This document shows, piece by piece, positions 11,186 to 21,491 of a DNA stretch of 64,000 bases; within the stretch, counting starts at the first letter, position 1, and each line of letters opens with the position of its first letter. The notes below the pieces were generated by a model that saw only the letters and a list, made by a program, of their open reading frames with translations, had not been told where the DNA came from and searched no databases. Source of the DNA: Zelopaecilomyces penicillatus (taxonomy: Eukaryota; Ascomycota; Sordariomycetes; Hypocreales; Pseudodiploosporaceae); contig VCCP01000002.1 of assembly GCA_005765155.1 (NCBI GenBank), positions 434,001 to 498,000 of the forward strand, in the 5' to 3' direction. A program made the position numbers and the translations under genes.

Positions 11186-11502
11186 TAATACCATGTATTA
11201 GGAAACTCAGGATATAGACTAGAATCCATGGTGTTAGTAGCAGAAAGGTATACGGCCCGAAACTTATAATCTTCACCAAGCTTTATACATGATTATCAAG
11301 CTACTATTAGCTTGAACAGAGTTTCTCCACCGGCATGATCATCACATACACATGATAACGCAGTCATTATGAAATTGTAAATTGTTGATTCAACATCCCA
11401 GGAGAAAACTCAGGGTGACATGTTGAATATGAAATAGACACGCTTTTAACTAACTTCACCTAACATTTAGGTGCGAAAAACCTCAGGATATTTAACCCAA
11501 TT
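11186..11502. other. Convergent 3' flanks
   Basis: Short gap between the tail-to-tail deaminase-MYND and reductase genes. Nothing recognised beyond probable polyadenylation sequence. Confidence 0.5.
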
Positions 11503-12537
11503 CTATTTCGCCGCAGCAGTCTTCTTCTCCGCAGTCAGCAACTGGTCAAACGAGTCCTTCAGCGTCTCACTCAGCGGAATATACTTGATTCCTAGTGCCT
11601 TTTCGGCCTTTGCCCCGTTAACCGTATACACGGGCTCCAGCTTTCCAGGAGTTCCTTCAGGGAGGCGGCTTTGAAGCTCGGGAAGGTCGCGTCTCAGAAT
11701 GTCTACAGCAGTTTGGTAGTCAAAATGCGAGCCAACGAGGAATCGGTGGCCACCGGCCTCAGGTCGCTCAAAAGCCTCAAGATGGGCAGTAGCCACGTTG
11801 CGAGCATCGGCAAAACCACCGAAATCAATGGGTGGGACGTCTTTCGCGCCGTTTAGACGCCATAAAGCCTCGGTGGACTCGTTGAGGTGCTTAAGGTTGG
11901 TGATTTCACCAACATGAGGACCAAAAACCCAAGGAGGGTTTATGGCAGCGAGGGTGAAGGAAGGAGACTCGCTCTTCATCCAGTCCCACATGGCCTTCTC
12001 AGCGAGGGCCTTGGAGGCACAGTAAGCCGTGGATCCATCAGCTTTCACAGCCTCGTCAAACGTCATCGGGTTCCAGTCCTCCTCTGAGTAGGTATAATCT
12101 GGTCGATAACCCTTGCTCAAATCAAGAATAGAAGCAAATGATGAGGTGTTGACAACACGGCGCACATTAGAGCCAAAGCGCTTCGTCGCTTCAAGGATTC
12201 CAACAGCAGACTTGACAGCCGGATCGAGCAGATCCTTCTTATTGTCATCAACGTTTAGCGTAAATGGGGCAGCGACGTTGATGACACCCGTGATGGGCTT
12301 TTCTGTGCCGGAAAAGACATTTTCATAGAGTTCTGGCTTGGTGATGTCGCTGACGATGCTAAAGGTGAGCTTTGAGTTGTAAGATTCAAAGTTGGCGCGG
12401 GCTTTGGAGGTAGAGGACTCGGAGCGCACAGTACCCCGGACGTGATAGCCTCGTTCGAGAGCCTGCTTGATGATGTGCTGGGCAACGAAGCCGTTGGCTC
12501 CGGTGACGAGAAGAGTCTGTTCGGAGGGGGCAGTCAT
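11503..12537 (-). CDS. NADPH-dependent aldehyde/ketone reductase (extended SDR, GRE2-like)
   Basis: Single exon, 344 residues, extended short-chain dehydrogenase. The nucleotide-binding motif TGANGFVA is at residues 12-19, followed by RGTVRS, typical of NADP-binding members. The active site is Ser in NTSSFAS (about 132-133) with Tyr172 and Lys176 in AYCASK. This is the pattern of yeast Gre2 (methylglyoxal/isovaleraldehyde reductase) and of dihydroflavonol-reductase-like enzymes. It reduces an aldehyde or ketone in the cytosol; the substrate is not determined. No polyketide synthase, NRPS or P450 lies near it, so a biosynthetic-cluster role is not supported. Confidence 0.9.
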   Translation of the reverse strand: MTAPSEQTLLVTGANGFVAQHIIKQALERGYHVRGTVRSESSTSKARANFESYNSKLTFSIVSDITKPELYENVFSGTEKPITGVINVAAPFTLNVDDNKKDLLDPAVKSAVGILEATKRFGSNVRRVVNTSSFASILDLSKGYRPDYTYSEEDWNPMTFDEAVKADGSTAYCASKALAEKAMWDWMKSESPSFTLAAINPPWVFGPHVGEITNLKHLNESTEALWRLNGAKDVPPIDFGGFADARNVATAHLEAFERPEAGGHRFLVGSHFDYQTAVDILRRDLPELQSRLPEGTPGKLEPVYTVNGAKAEKALGIKYIPLSETLKDSFDQLLTAEKKTAAAK

Positions 12538-14036
12538 TGTTGTTGTTGTGAGTGGTTGTATCTCGGTATTGGAATGTTTGAGTGGGGGTTAGTCACGGAC
12601 TCTAGGTGTGAGATGGTTGATGATGATGAGAATGAGGAGACATTCTTCTATTGAAAGCGAGTCCCCTACTTATAGAAAAAAAGCGTATAACACATTCCAA
12701 TGCTTACAGTGCCAGCATAGAGGTTTGCTAGTATCAAACTCTCAGTAGGACGAATGCATTCATTATTCATCAGTGACGAGGGGGTTTAGTAGAAAGTGGG
12801 GTTCGGTCCTAGGCATTAATGACCCAAATGCGTTAGGGCTGAGGAGTTAACGCATGCAGGCCAAAGCCAAACCCCGACGCAGATGGTCCGCAAACATCCA
12901 CAGACACTGTAACCATCTGAATCCGCCCAGTTGAATACATACAGCATGAGTGTAAGACCCTGTCGTACAAACTGTCAGGCTCATGCATGGCTTTACCAAT
13001 CACCTTGTGCTGTGCCGCTGATTGGCCTGAGTGACGAGACTCTGACGATGTTTTCATAGATAAGCAGTTGCACAGGCCAATTACTTCAACGCTGTGTGAA
13101 GTGGCAGTCAGTATCGATATGAATACCCCTCAGTCATCTGCTTTAGGGCAGAATATTCGAGCCTGTTTAGGCAAAGTCAACCAGTTTGATCTCCGCTCTT
13201 CTGATTCCTACCGAACGAAAAGCTGTATCGATTGATTGATAACGAAAGCACGTAGCCAAATGAACGAAAATTAGTAAAACCTGTTATTTTCGCTTCTGCT
13301 CGTATACTAGCCAATGCCAGCAATTCCGCCCTTTCCGCCAGCGGGGACATTAGTTGCGGCATTGCAAGTGGGATTTGTAAGAAATCATCGTGAAGAATCG
13401 TGAGGATGAAGAGGCACAGTCGTATGTGGGTAGTAAAAACGTGTCCATTTTTTTGTAGGATATGACGCCATTGAATCCTGAAGTATTGGCTAACAACGGC
13501 ACCATTGTCAGCAGCACGCGACGCGCCTGACTATGACACACCATGAAGGCTCGGAGTTATCAACTCAGTAGGCCGCCTGTATGCTGTGTCTTATTTCCGA
13601 CTTCACAAAAGAAAGACTACCTTGCTGGACTAGGCCAATCGACGTGAATCATGATCGGAACGCTTGCGGGCTTGGTGGGTCTCCCCGGCCGCTTTCAAGC
13701 TCCGGAGTATCCACTTAAAAATACCGATCGCCGAAGCGCCATCACCGAGTCACCGAGAGACGGCGTTAGCCTAGGGTCCGTCTTGAATTGGTGCTCCCCA
13801 TGTTTCTTCTTGGTCACGGGTAAGTTTTCTGCTAGAAAACATCCCTTATCTGCATACACAAATGTCCCTGTTTGCTGCATCATAGCGTTAGCCGAACAAA
13901 TGACACTCGGTTACAGTGATAAGACTTCCTCCCCATGTTAGTTGTTGGTTGGGAAAACCTACCCAGCCTTGCCAGTCTCTACCTCCTTCATGTAATTCAA
14001 AACGGCAAAGGCTGATTAAGTTTGCACAGCTTCCTC
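12538..14036. other. 1.5-kb intergenic region, nothing recognised
   Basis: Divergent region upstream of the reductase (left) and the F-box-like gene (right). Open frames up to 96 codons exist but show no motif, signal peptide or splice logic. Confidence 0.5.
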
Positions 14037-16065
14037 ATGCGTCCCATAAGTTGCCGCGCACATCCCTGCTTTGGATGGAAACCCAAGAGAGATCATCCAC
14101 CAGTCCTTATCAGCCTGCCACCACTATGTGGCATCTGCTGCGGCCTCTTCGAACATGGTGATCTCATCGTGATATGTATGTATTTGAATCCGCGTCTTTT
14201 TTCCTTTTTGAACCTGGGGACGGTGAGAGATGCGCTGCTGTTTCTAAAAGGCAGCTCATATTAGTGCTCGGTAACCGCGATTTTACCTCCTTTTTTCGCC
14301 AGGTTGGTCGCTTCGCCGTCCCTGGTTATGACTATTTGTCCCAGCAGGCGCCTAGACTAGAAATCGCTAGAGAGCCTCGGGGAGGATTCGGGTACTCGCC
14401 AGCCAATTCACCTACCATACATTGGGATTGCTTCAAAATTGCTCAGCAGAACTGTGCGCTGAAGAACCGCTTGGAGCTTATATGGGCTGCTGCTGGCTGG
14501 CGCTATCCTTGGGGGGAGGTCCCTCCCCTTTACCTCGCCGATACGTCTGTTACTCCACCGGATATCTCCAGGATGGATCTTCTCGGTCCAGCTGGAATGC
14601 AAAGGCTTCCCCTGGAGCTAAAACTTCAGGTGCATGAGTACTTGAAATCGACTTTGTTATGTCAATTGACAAGAGCGCTGGAGTTTGCTCAACAGCTGTC
14701 TGCCTATTCATCAACCACTTTAGTCTCAGTCCCACTCTACTCCGTGCGCTTTTGGAAACGTGGTAGCCCCCCAGCAATAGCAGATGCCGAATCACAAATG
14801 CCAATCATTCGATTAACAATCGATTCCAAGGGTCTCAGAGAGATTGAACGTCTACCTCAAAGGCCACCGTTCAGATCTTGGAGGAGCGATAATCTCGCAT
14901 TTGCGGTGATAGAACACCGCGAGGATTCTATATCTGAATTCAAAGAGATCATAGCTGACTTCAAGGTAATGTTTCTGTTTTTTATTTCCACAAAATTAAG
15001 CGGAGATTAAATTGTTGAAACGTTTTATTACAGTTTGGTCTTGCCCATTTACGTTTCCCCAAGGATTATTGGGGTACGCAAATCTGGGATACGCCAACAC
15101 CACCTATATTAGAAGACTATGACGGCTTCTCTCGCGATTTGTATAACACCATGTTCTATCGCACCATCGATTTGCGTCAAGTTTTCGGCATCACCTTTTT
15201 CTATTCCGGAACGCAAATATTTGCAATTCACGCTCATACAAAGGCCGATCCTTCAGCCGAGACAACTTGTCGCCGTTTCATTAGTCAATCCAGACGTTAT
15301 TACACATGGGTCTTCTTCCCGATATTGAAGCATGACCCAGTCATTGCAGTTGGGATGCACGTGTACACACACCGGCTTGAGTCGTTTATTTGCGTATTTG
15401 TGAGTTTTTCCACTATGAATAGAAGCTTCTACAAGGGGGAGAGGGGAGTATCAGTCTTTAGCATGGTTCTAAACTTTCACTGGGCATAGTTTCGGATGAG
15501 GCTGGCTGGTGATGTTGGTTTTGGATTGGACGAAGACTTCTCTGAGGATCGTTCCATTATAGCATCACCTGTGACGACTTTAGTATACAGCAGGCTGCAG
15601 CCCAGGTGTGTTTCTATACTCCGCGCATGCTCCTGGGAAAAGTACAAGGGGCCAGATCTAGCCCCATTTATCCACCCTCCTGTCAGCATGCTGCCATCCA
15701 GTTTCGGCCAATACTCGTCCGCTCCCTTAGATAACGTCACCCGCATCGGCATTTACACCTCAAAATCGACCGGATTCTGCATGGGCCTCTTGCTAGAGTA
15801 TGAAAACGGAGCGCAGCGCGCAGTCGGCCAGTGTCGAGTATGCGTTGACCCTGTTGAGTATCACGCCAACCCCTCTCGCATATGTATTTTGCGCAAACTT
15901 GTCGATCATCCGAAGAAAAGAAGGCAGATGCAGGTTACAGTCGTCAAAACGGCGACTCAGGAAAGTCACACGCATGATGAAGAAGGGTGGGCTTGTTGGC
16001 CGCTGCAGGGCACGTTGCAGTTCTTGTTCTCGATTCGGGAGACCGAGTTGACGGTGGTTGCCTAA
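14037..16065 (+). CDS. Fungal F-box-like protein with N-terminal CxxC/HxxC pair
   Basis: Four exons, 14037-14175, 14265-14965, 15034-15399 and 15490-16065, give 593 residues. Introns are 89, 68 and 90 bp and all keep frame. The N-terminus has C31-G-I-C34 and, after a FAVPGYDY segment, H99-W-D-C102, a likely zinc-binding pair split by intron 1. An F-box-like motif starts near residue 159 (QRLPLELKLQVHEYL). The C-terminal half matches a family often multiplied in Fusarium-type genomes, with SFGQYSSAPL and TGFCMGLLLEYENG-AQRAVGQ. An F-box suggests an SCF ubiquitin-ligase adaptor, but the motif is weak and the C-terminus is not a known substrate-binding repeat. A decayed relative lies at 28.4-30.2 kb. 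Confidence 0.72.
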
Positions 16066-16369
16066 GCACAATGTTCAAAAACATTGAACTTGCCGATATT
16101 GCTCTCAATGATAGTCTGGATCTCGTCCAATATCATTCTATTAGCAAGCAAAATAGCAAAAGGGATGTCGACCCGATACTTGCTGTCACTCCTGGGCACC
16201 TTCTTGAAGAGTGTCAAGTGGAAGAGTAAGTCGATCCATTTCATGTAGACTTTTAATCACCAATCGCCTATGTGATTTGTTTGACTGTTGGATTACGATT
16301 GACATCTGCTTGCTCCAGTTGAGGTTACAACTACATCACACGGCTAGATCTCAACATTCCATCTAGACA
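16066..16369. other. Convergent 3' flanks with a short ORF
   Basis: A 52-codon open frame starts at 16071 just after the F-box-like stop. It has no support as a gene and probably lies in 3' UTR. Confidence 0.4.
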
Positions 16370-17121
16370 TCATTCCTCCAAGAGCTTACTCTTCTCATCA
16401 AGCCCTGCCCATTTCGGCTTCCCATCGGGCACATCAACAACACGCCTCGGATAAAAAAGATGACATCTACACTTTTATTAGTTCATGAACAAGATAGAAA
16501 CTATCATCCCGCTTCAAGTATTTCCACCAGACAAAAGAATTTAGAGAAATAAGAAAGACTTACTGAACCTGAAAGTTCTTTTTCTGTTCCTCATTACTGA
16601 ATGACAGTAATGTTGGAAATAAGAGAATCATATTCCTCCCTTCATCTAGAATCAGCGTGCCGCAGTACGAACAGCTCACTTTGCAGGGTAGCTCATGCTC
16701 TGCACGTTTCGACGCGGAATTGTAAAACCGCAGACCCTGGATCCCGTTTTCAAACGCCATGTCTGATTTCTGGAAGATGGCAGCCCATTGAAACGGAGCA
16801 CCTAGTCATAAAAGTCAGATTAAAAAAAAACGTAGACTTGTTAACGTTTCACATAAAATGTTTTGGACGAATTGATGGCTTCCAAGGTAAATAAATGGAC
16901 GACTTGAAGAGAGGGATGAACCCACCATGAATGGTCTTGCAGTCGTCGCAGTGGCAGTACTTTGAAGCCAGCGGCTTATCCTTGCTCAACCAGAACTTGA
17001 TGCGTCCGCAGTGACACGCACCCTGCATCTTCTTGTCAAACTGTCTAGCCTGCTGTGATGGACTATCTGGTTGTTGGTAGGGAGGTTGCGCCTCCCATGC
17101 TTGATGAGATATATTGGCCAT
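16370..17121 (-). CDS. GFA/CENP-V family zinc protein
   Basis: Three exons on the minus strand, 17121-16926, 16801-16564 and 16466-16370, give 176 residues (introns 124 and 97 bp). The zinc-binding cysteines of the glutathione-dependent formaldehyde-activating (GFA) fold are all present: C36-H-C38-G, C56-H-C58-x2-C61, and C-S-Y-C-G in exon 2. Splicing restores HGAPFQWAA across intron 1 and the family's usual ending (CHLFYPRRVVDVPDGKPKWAG) across intron 2, which supports both joins. The N-terminal 30 residues are a Gln/Pro-rich extension; an internal Met before GACHCG is an alternative start. Fungal GFA paralogues are rarely tied to a proven reaction, so only the fold is claimed. Confidence 0.85.
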
Positions 17122-17908
17122 TTTTCTAAATCTGATGATAAGGTATCGATATCCAAGCTGTAAGTGTGCGTGCGATGGAGAGTAGCTAAACAGCGATATA
17201 GAGACGTTTGATGCTTGAACTTTGGCAAGATGATGATGTTGATGAGTTGCAACGTCCTCGATGACGCAATACTTGACAAGTACGAACACTTAATAGGTAT
17301 CCAATGGATAGCATTCGTGGAGTTGGCATTTATGTTGGTCATAAAATGTGGGGAGATGGCATGTTGGACGTCATGCAGCAGCCGATCCGGAGGTTTTCAC
17401 CGTGACCTCGGCTGTACATAGGTATACTATCAAGCCATTTCTACCAGATGCGAGAATGCATAGAGTCTTGAACTAGATCTAATTCCATAACTAATTTCCA
17501 TGGCAGCATGACATTGCTAGGATTGTGTGGGGATCAAACTGGGTATTTCAAGAGCAGCAGGTATTGGCCACTCCATCTCAAGTTGCTGCATCTCCCACGA
17601 CCAATCCTCTTCATTCAAAAGTTTCCATATACCATAATCATAATTGTCGTGTTTGCATATCCATCCATCATACAGCAAGTATAACCGTTGTTGTCGTCCC
17701 AACCAATGTCAATAACCTCACATAAACTCTCCCCCTCGGCACACCCCATAAACGCATCATCTGTCGGCTGCGAGTGCGCAAAAAAAGGTCTTCTATTCCC
17801 GTGCTTGGTCACAATCATATGTACACATCGTCCTCTCGTGGTTTCCCGTGTCGTTCTTAACCCCTCCTTCGCCAGAACCCTCAATTCGATGGTATTTTTC
17901 TTCTTTTT
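17122..17908. other. Intergenic, nothing recognised
   Basis: Upstream of the GFA gene and downstream of NDUFB7, both leftward. No gene or repeat seen. Confidence 0.5.
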
Positions 17909-18380
17909 TTAATTGCTCCTCTCGCCGGCCTTGGACTCCTTCAGCTCGTTCATTTTGGCCACTCGCTTCTTGAACTCGTCGTACTGGCACTTTTCATAGC
18001 TGTGTCGCTCGTCCTAATAAGTCCCCACCACGTCAGCATACATCGGCGAATCTCCCCAAAGCTTTGAAATCTCCCATCCTTTGCTTTGGCTCCTTCCCAG
18101 GAATAAGAGGGACCTACGGTACACTTCCAAGGCGCATACCACGTCTCCCTCCGGCACTGATTCAACGGAATCAGGAGATGACCGCAGCTGTCTCTGTAGG
18201 CGATTGGGAGGCGAGCATCGCGCATCTCCTCACGGGTCGCCGCTATTGCAGGAAACCCCGATGTCCATTGTCAGCCGAATTGAACCTGGTCCGAAATGTA
18301 GCAGCTGCTGCAGCAAAGTTTCACATTATAAGGGCTCCGTGTTACTCACGCCGCGTGTTTGTAGAAGCATCGGAAGCCAT
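17909..18380 (-). CDS. Mitochondrial complex I subunit NDUFB7 (B18)
   Basis: Three exons on the minus strand, 18380-18347, 18242-18118 and 18013-17909, give 87 residues. The core RLPIAYRDSCGHLLIPLNQC and PWKC...HSYEKCQYDEFKKRVAKM is diagnostic for NDUFB7, an accessory subunit of NADH:ubiquinone oxidoreductase on the intermembrane-space side. The two CX9C motifs (C-GHLLIPLNQ-C and C-TDERHSYEK-C) are both exactly right only if exon 2 ends at ACC|GTAGGT, which fixes that junction. The short first exon is less certain: I use a GTAACA donor because a stronger GTGAGT four bases earlier breaks the frame. CX9C proteins are imported through the Mia40 pathway, so no presequence is expected. Confidence 0.85.
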
Positions 18381-20318
18381 TTTTGCGGTTCAATTGGCCT
18401 TTGAAAGATATGGTCGTCAAATGGTCGGATCGGTTGTTGCTTGCGGTTTGGCGGCAAAGGCTGTCCTCGATGCCGGGTGAAGGTCGGCGAGACGAGCGAT
18501 TGGGGGGGCAGTTGTGGAGCCTGGGATATGAGGCGTGAAGACCCCGGATTTTGGTGAAGTACCTGAGTACTTTGTGTCCAATAGGTGAGGCTTGATTACA
18601 GCTTCACTTTGCTATACACATCTTGACGTCGTGATGTGAATACCAATGAATATGTTAAATAATGTGCATTTTCATTGTCGGTTTGAGCATTTTTCTTTTT
18701 GTGCATTTCATAAAAACGTCATGTCAATCGGTTACACTTTTTGAGTATTGTGACTCATGCAGACTGGCAACTTGATACCAGAGCTGAATACTCAAGCAAA
18801 TCAAGCTTCCAACATCCACTGAAGCATCATCACCAGTTTCCACCAAAACAAAACAAACAACCCCAAACTTCGACAACAATAAACACAAGCAAACCAAAGC
18901 TATGATTCATCCCAGTTCCACGACCCTGCATATCCCCAAATCCTCCTGACAGCTTGCACCACGTGTACCTACCTACAAGCCTCCATCCATAGCTGCCCAA
19001 CTCTCCCAGCGAATCCGGCCACTGTAAACCCATGTTAAAGCTCCCCATGATGCTTCAGAAGCTTAGGCAGATTTTTGTCTGCAAGTGGGTGGTGGGATTG
19101 GTCATCAGAGGTTCACCGTAAATACAGTGTGGTTCCCTCTTAGCTACAGGGCACTGAAAAAGGCGCGGCAGCAGCATGTTCACGGCATTTGCTTTACGCG
19201 CCAGGAATGATTGGCTGAGACGCATCCCAAAGCCCGACACGTCCACGAAAAAAATCCCACCGCGCCGTAATTACGGGCTGTCAAACGCCTGCTGTATCAA
19301 AGTAACTAACCTCCCTGTAACTTTCCCCCTCCAGCTCCGTGAATCCCACCACCAGCCATCACTACCATTCATTCACGGCCTCTTCATCTGTTGCAACACC
19401 AGCGTTTTACTGTCGCAAAAAGGCAAAGTCTTTCAACCGCTTTCTTTTAATCACCGTTCTCTCGGCCAGGCAACCAGCTGTACTGTGGAGACCCATTCGT
19501 AGGTCATGTGTCTTCGCGACCTGAACAAACTACACCTACGCGCCGCATCTCTCCCCACGCGCAACGCGTTTTTTGTATATGCGTCTTCTTTTACTTCAAC
19601 TGGTTGGCTGGTCTGGAGCTGGTTGTCTATGCAACGGGGGGGCTCGCGCGGGCGTGTCATTGAATTACACCACCCACCACACACACACACACGTTGCCCA
19701 ACCACGCCTAGAAGTACTCTGGCCCAATAAAAGTAGGTCCGTAAGGTAGTCAGTCAGTCTGTAGATATTGATTGATATAAAGGAGGGTGTCATCGAAAAA
19801 GATCCTCCCGTTCCTGAAAATACCACCTCTCGTTTGCAGTCCCTCCCATTCCAAAACGCAACATCTCGTTGTTCTAATAGAACAAAGGATCCGTCTCTAT
19901 AAAAGCAGTACCACAATTATCAGTCTGACAAAACGTATATCAATATTTGTCGACTTCCTCTCGTTTTAAGGAGCATCCATCAGTTTTGCCACCTATCCAC
20001 TCATTTTTCACCACCACCACGAAAACTTGCTCACTGGAGTAAACTCACTCAACCTCACCCCACCACTCACATCAGGCCAGCGTCGCCTTGTACACCACAA
20101 CATAAAATCTTCCATTCTCTTTTTTACTTCTACAAAGACTATTTTTACATACACATACAAACTTGTTCATTCTTTCTACTCTTTTCTTTTCTTTCTCTTA
20201 ATAGACTCTATAATACTTTTTCTGCAACACTATCTTATCGGCTTTCATACACCATCGAAACATCATCACCATATACCCACCGAAACCAACTTTATTAAAC
20301 ACTTCATCCAACACCACA
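18381..20318. other. 1.9-kb divergent region with a long CT-rich leader
   Basis: Separates NDUFB7 (leftward) from the FHA gene (rightward). Contains a (CA)n run at about 19675-19693 and CT-rich sequence (about 20160-20210) that looks like the 5' UTR of the FHA gene. No further gene was found. Confidence 0.5.
19898..19904 (+). promoter_or_regulatory. TATA box, probably of the FHA gene
   Basis: TATAAAA 415 bases upstream of the ATG at 20319, followed by a pyrimidine-rich leader. A weaker GATATAAAGG lies at about 19775. The distance implies a leader of roughly 385 bases, possibly with an intron. Confidence 0.45.
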
Positions 20319-21116
20319 ATGTCTCTCCCTCAAGACATCATCGCCTGGCTTGTCCCATCTACACGCTACTCCTTCGCCGACAAAGCAACCCAGATGCCCC
20401 AAAACGCATCGCGCCTCGTCACTACTTCCTCCTCCAGTCTCCTCTCCTCCCGCCTCTCACCCACCCTCACCACCTCATCCATAATCACCCCCAGCAAACC
20501 CCAAAACGCCATCGAACTATCCTTCAGCCAGCCCCCCAAACAGCCGGGTAGCTTCATCATCGGCACCGACACCCGCACATGCGATATTGTCTTACCACAG
20601 ACACCTGGTATCTCCCCGCAGCACTGCGCTCTCACATTCGACGCTGAGTCGAGACTTGTGCTGGATGACTTTTCACAGAGTGGAACGCAAGTGTGGTATG
20701 ACTGGGAGAGCAGCGGTGATAGAACCGACTACTCATGGATTCTGAGCAGTGGAAATACTGTGGGATTCCCAAGCAACACCGTGCAACGTATCACAATTGA
20801 TATTCAGGGCATGCGGTTCCTCATTATTGTCAACGACCATTCTACAGACTGGGACGCCTATGTGGCCAAGGTCGATGCCTTTTGTGAACACCCCAGCTGG
20901 GAGGACGACTGGGCAGCCCCCTGGATCGGTGAATCCATGTTGGACATGATGCCGCTGTGTTCTGCTGCTTCCTCTGCTGTTACGTCTGCTACTTCTACTA
21001 CCCCATTATTCAAACACATCATGGTCACGGACGTGGACAACGATACTACCGGGGGATCAGTATATCTCTGGAACATGGCACGACCATGGGAGCCCATGGT
21101 AAAAGCTTCAGCTTGA
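20319..21116 (+). CDS. FHA-domain protein, degenerate phosphothreonine site
   Basis: Single exon, 265 residues. Residues about 78-130 follow the forkhead-associated pattern: a FIIGTD turn, CDIVL, ISPQHCALTFD, LVLDDFS-SGTQVWYD. FHA domains bind phosphothreonine peptides, but the usual GR turn is GT here and the SRxH loop is SPQH, so phosphopeptide binding may be weakened. The first 70 residues are Ser/Thr/Pro-rich. The C-terminus ends in VYLWNMARPWEPMVKAS, which resembles the short linker that precedes a kinase domain in larger fungal FHA proteins; no kinase follows in any frame. It may be a stand-alone FHA protein or a truncated FHA-kinase. Confidence 0.72.
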   Translation: MSLPQDIIAWLVPSTRYSFADKATQMPQNASRLVTTSSSSLLSSRLSPTLTTSSIITPSKPQNAIELSFSQPPKQPGSFIIGTDTRTCDIVLPQTPGISPQHCALTFDAESRLVLDDFSQSGTQVWYDWESSGDRTDYSWILSSGNTVGFPSNTVQRITIDIQGMRFLIIVNDHSTDWDAYVAKVDAFCEHPSWEDDWAAPWIGESMLDMMPLCSAASSAVTSATSTTPLFKHIMVTDVDNDTTGGSVYLWNMARPWEPMVKASA

Positions 21117-21491
21117 ACCATACTTTGTGCTTTCACCAAAGTTGTTATAGAATATCTCATTTTCATCATTTTTTTTTTATATGTCTCTTGGTTTGTCTTG
21201 TACGGATACAATGACAGGAATATCACACACGGGGTTGCATACTTTTTGGACTTGCGGGCGAACAAATTGCATGGCCCCCTTTTTGGTTTTTTTTTGGATC
21301 AGCGCAGGTGTTTTTTAGGTAGCATTAGGAAATACATTCCCTCAGTTCTTTTATGCAAAACGCTTCGTAAATGAACCTGTATCTTTCCACACAACACCCC
21401 TCATTATAATGAGGGAATGTCAAAAGCTCCCCTTCTAATAAAAACATTCACCCATCTCCAACAACCCATATCTACAAACAGTACACCTCGC
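21117..21491. other. Convergent 3' flanks
   Basis: Gap between the tail-to-tail FHA and RPA43 genes. T-rich runs only. Confidence 0.5.

Noticed and set aside
11503..16065. Secondary-metabolite cluster around the reductase
   Set aside because: No polyketide synthase, NRPS, terpene cyclase, P450 or pathway regulator is present within reach.
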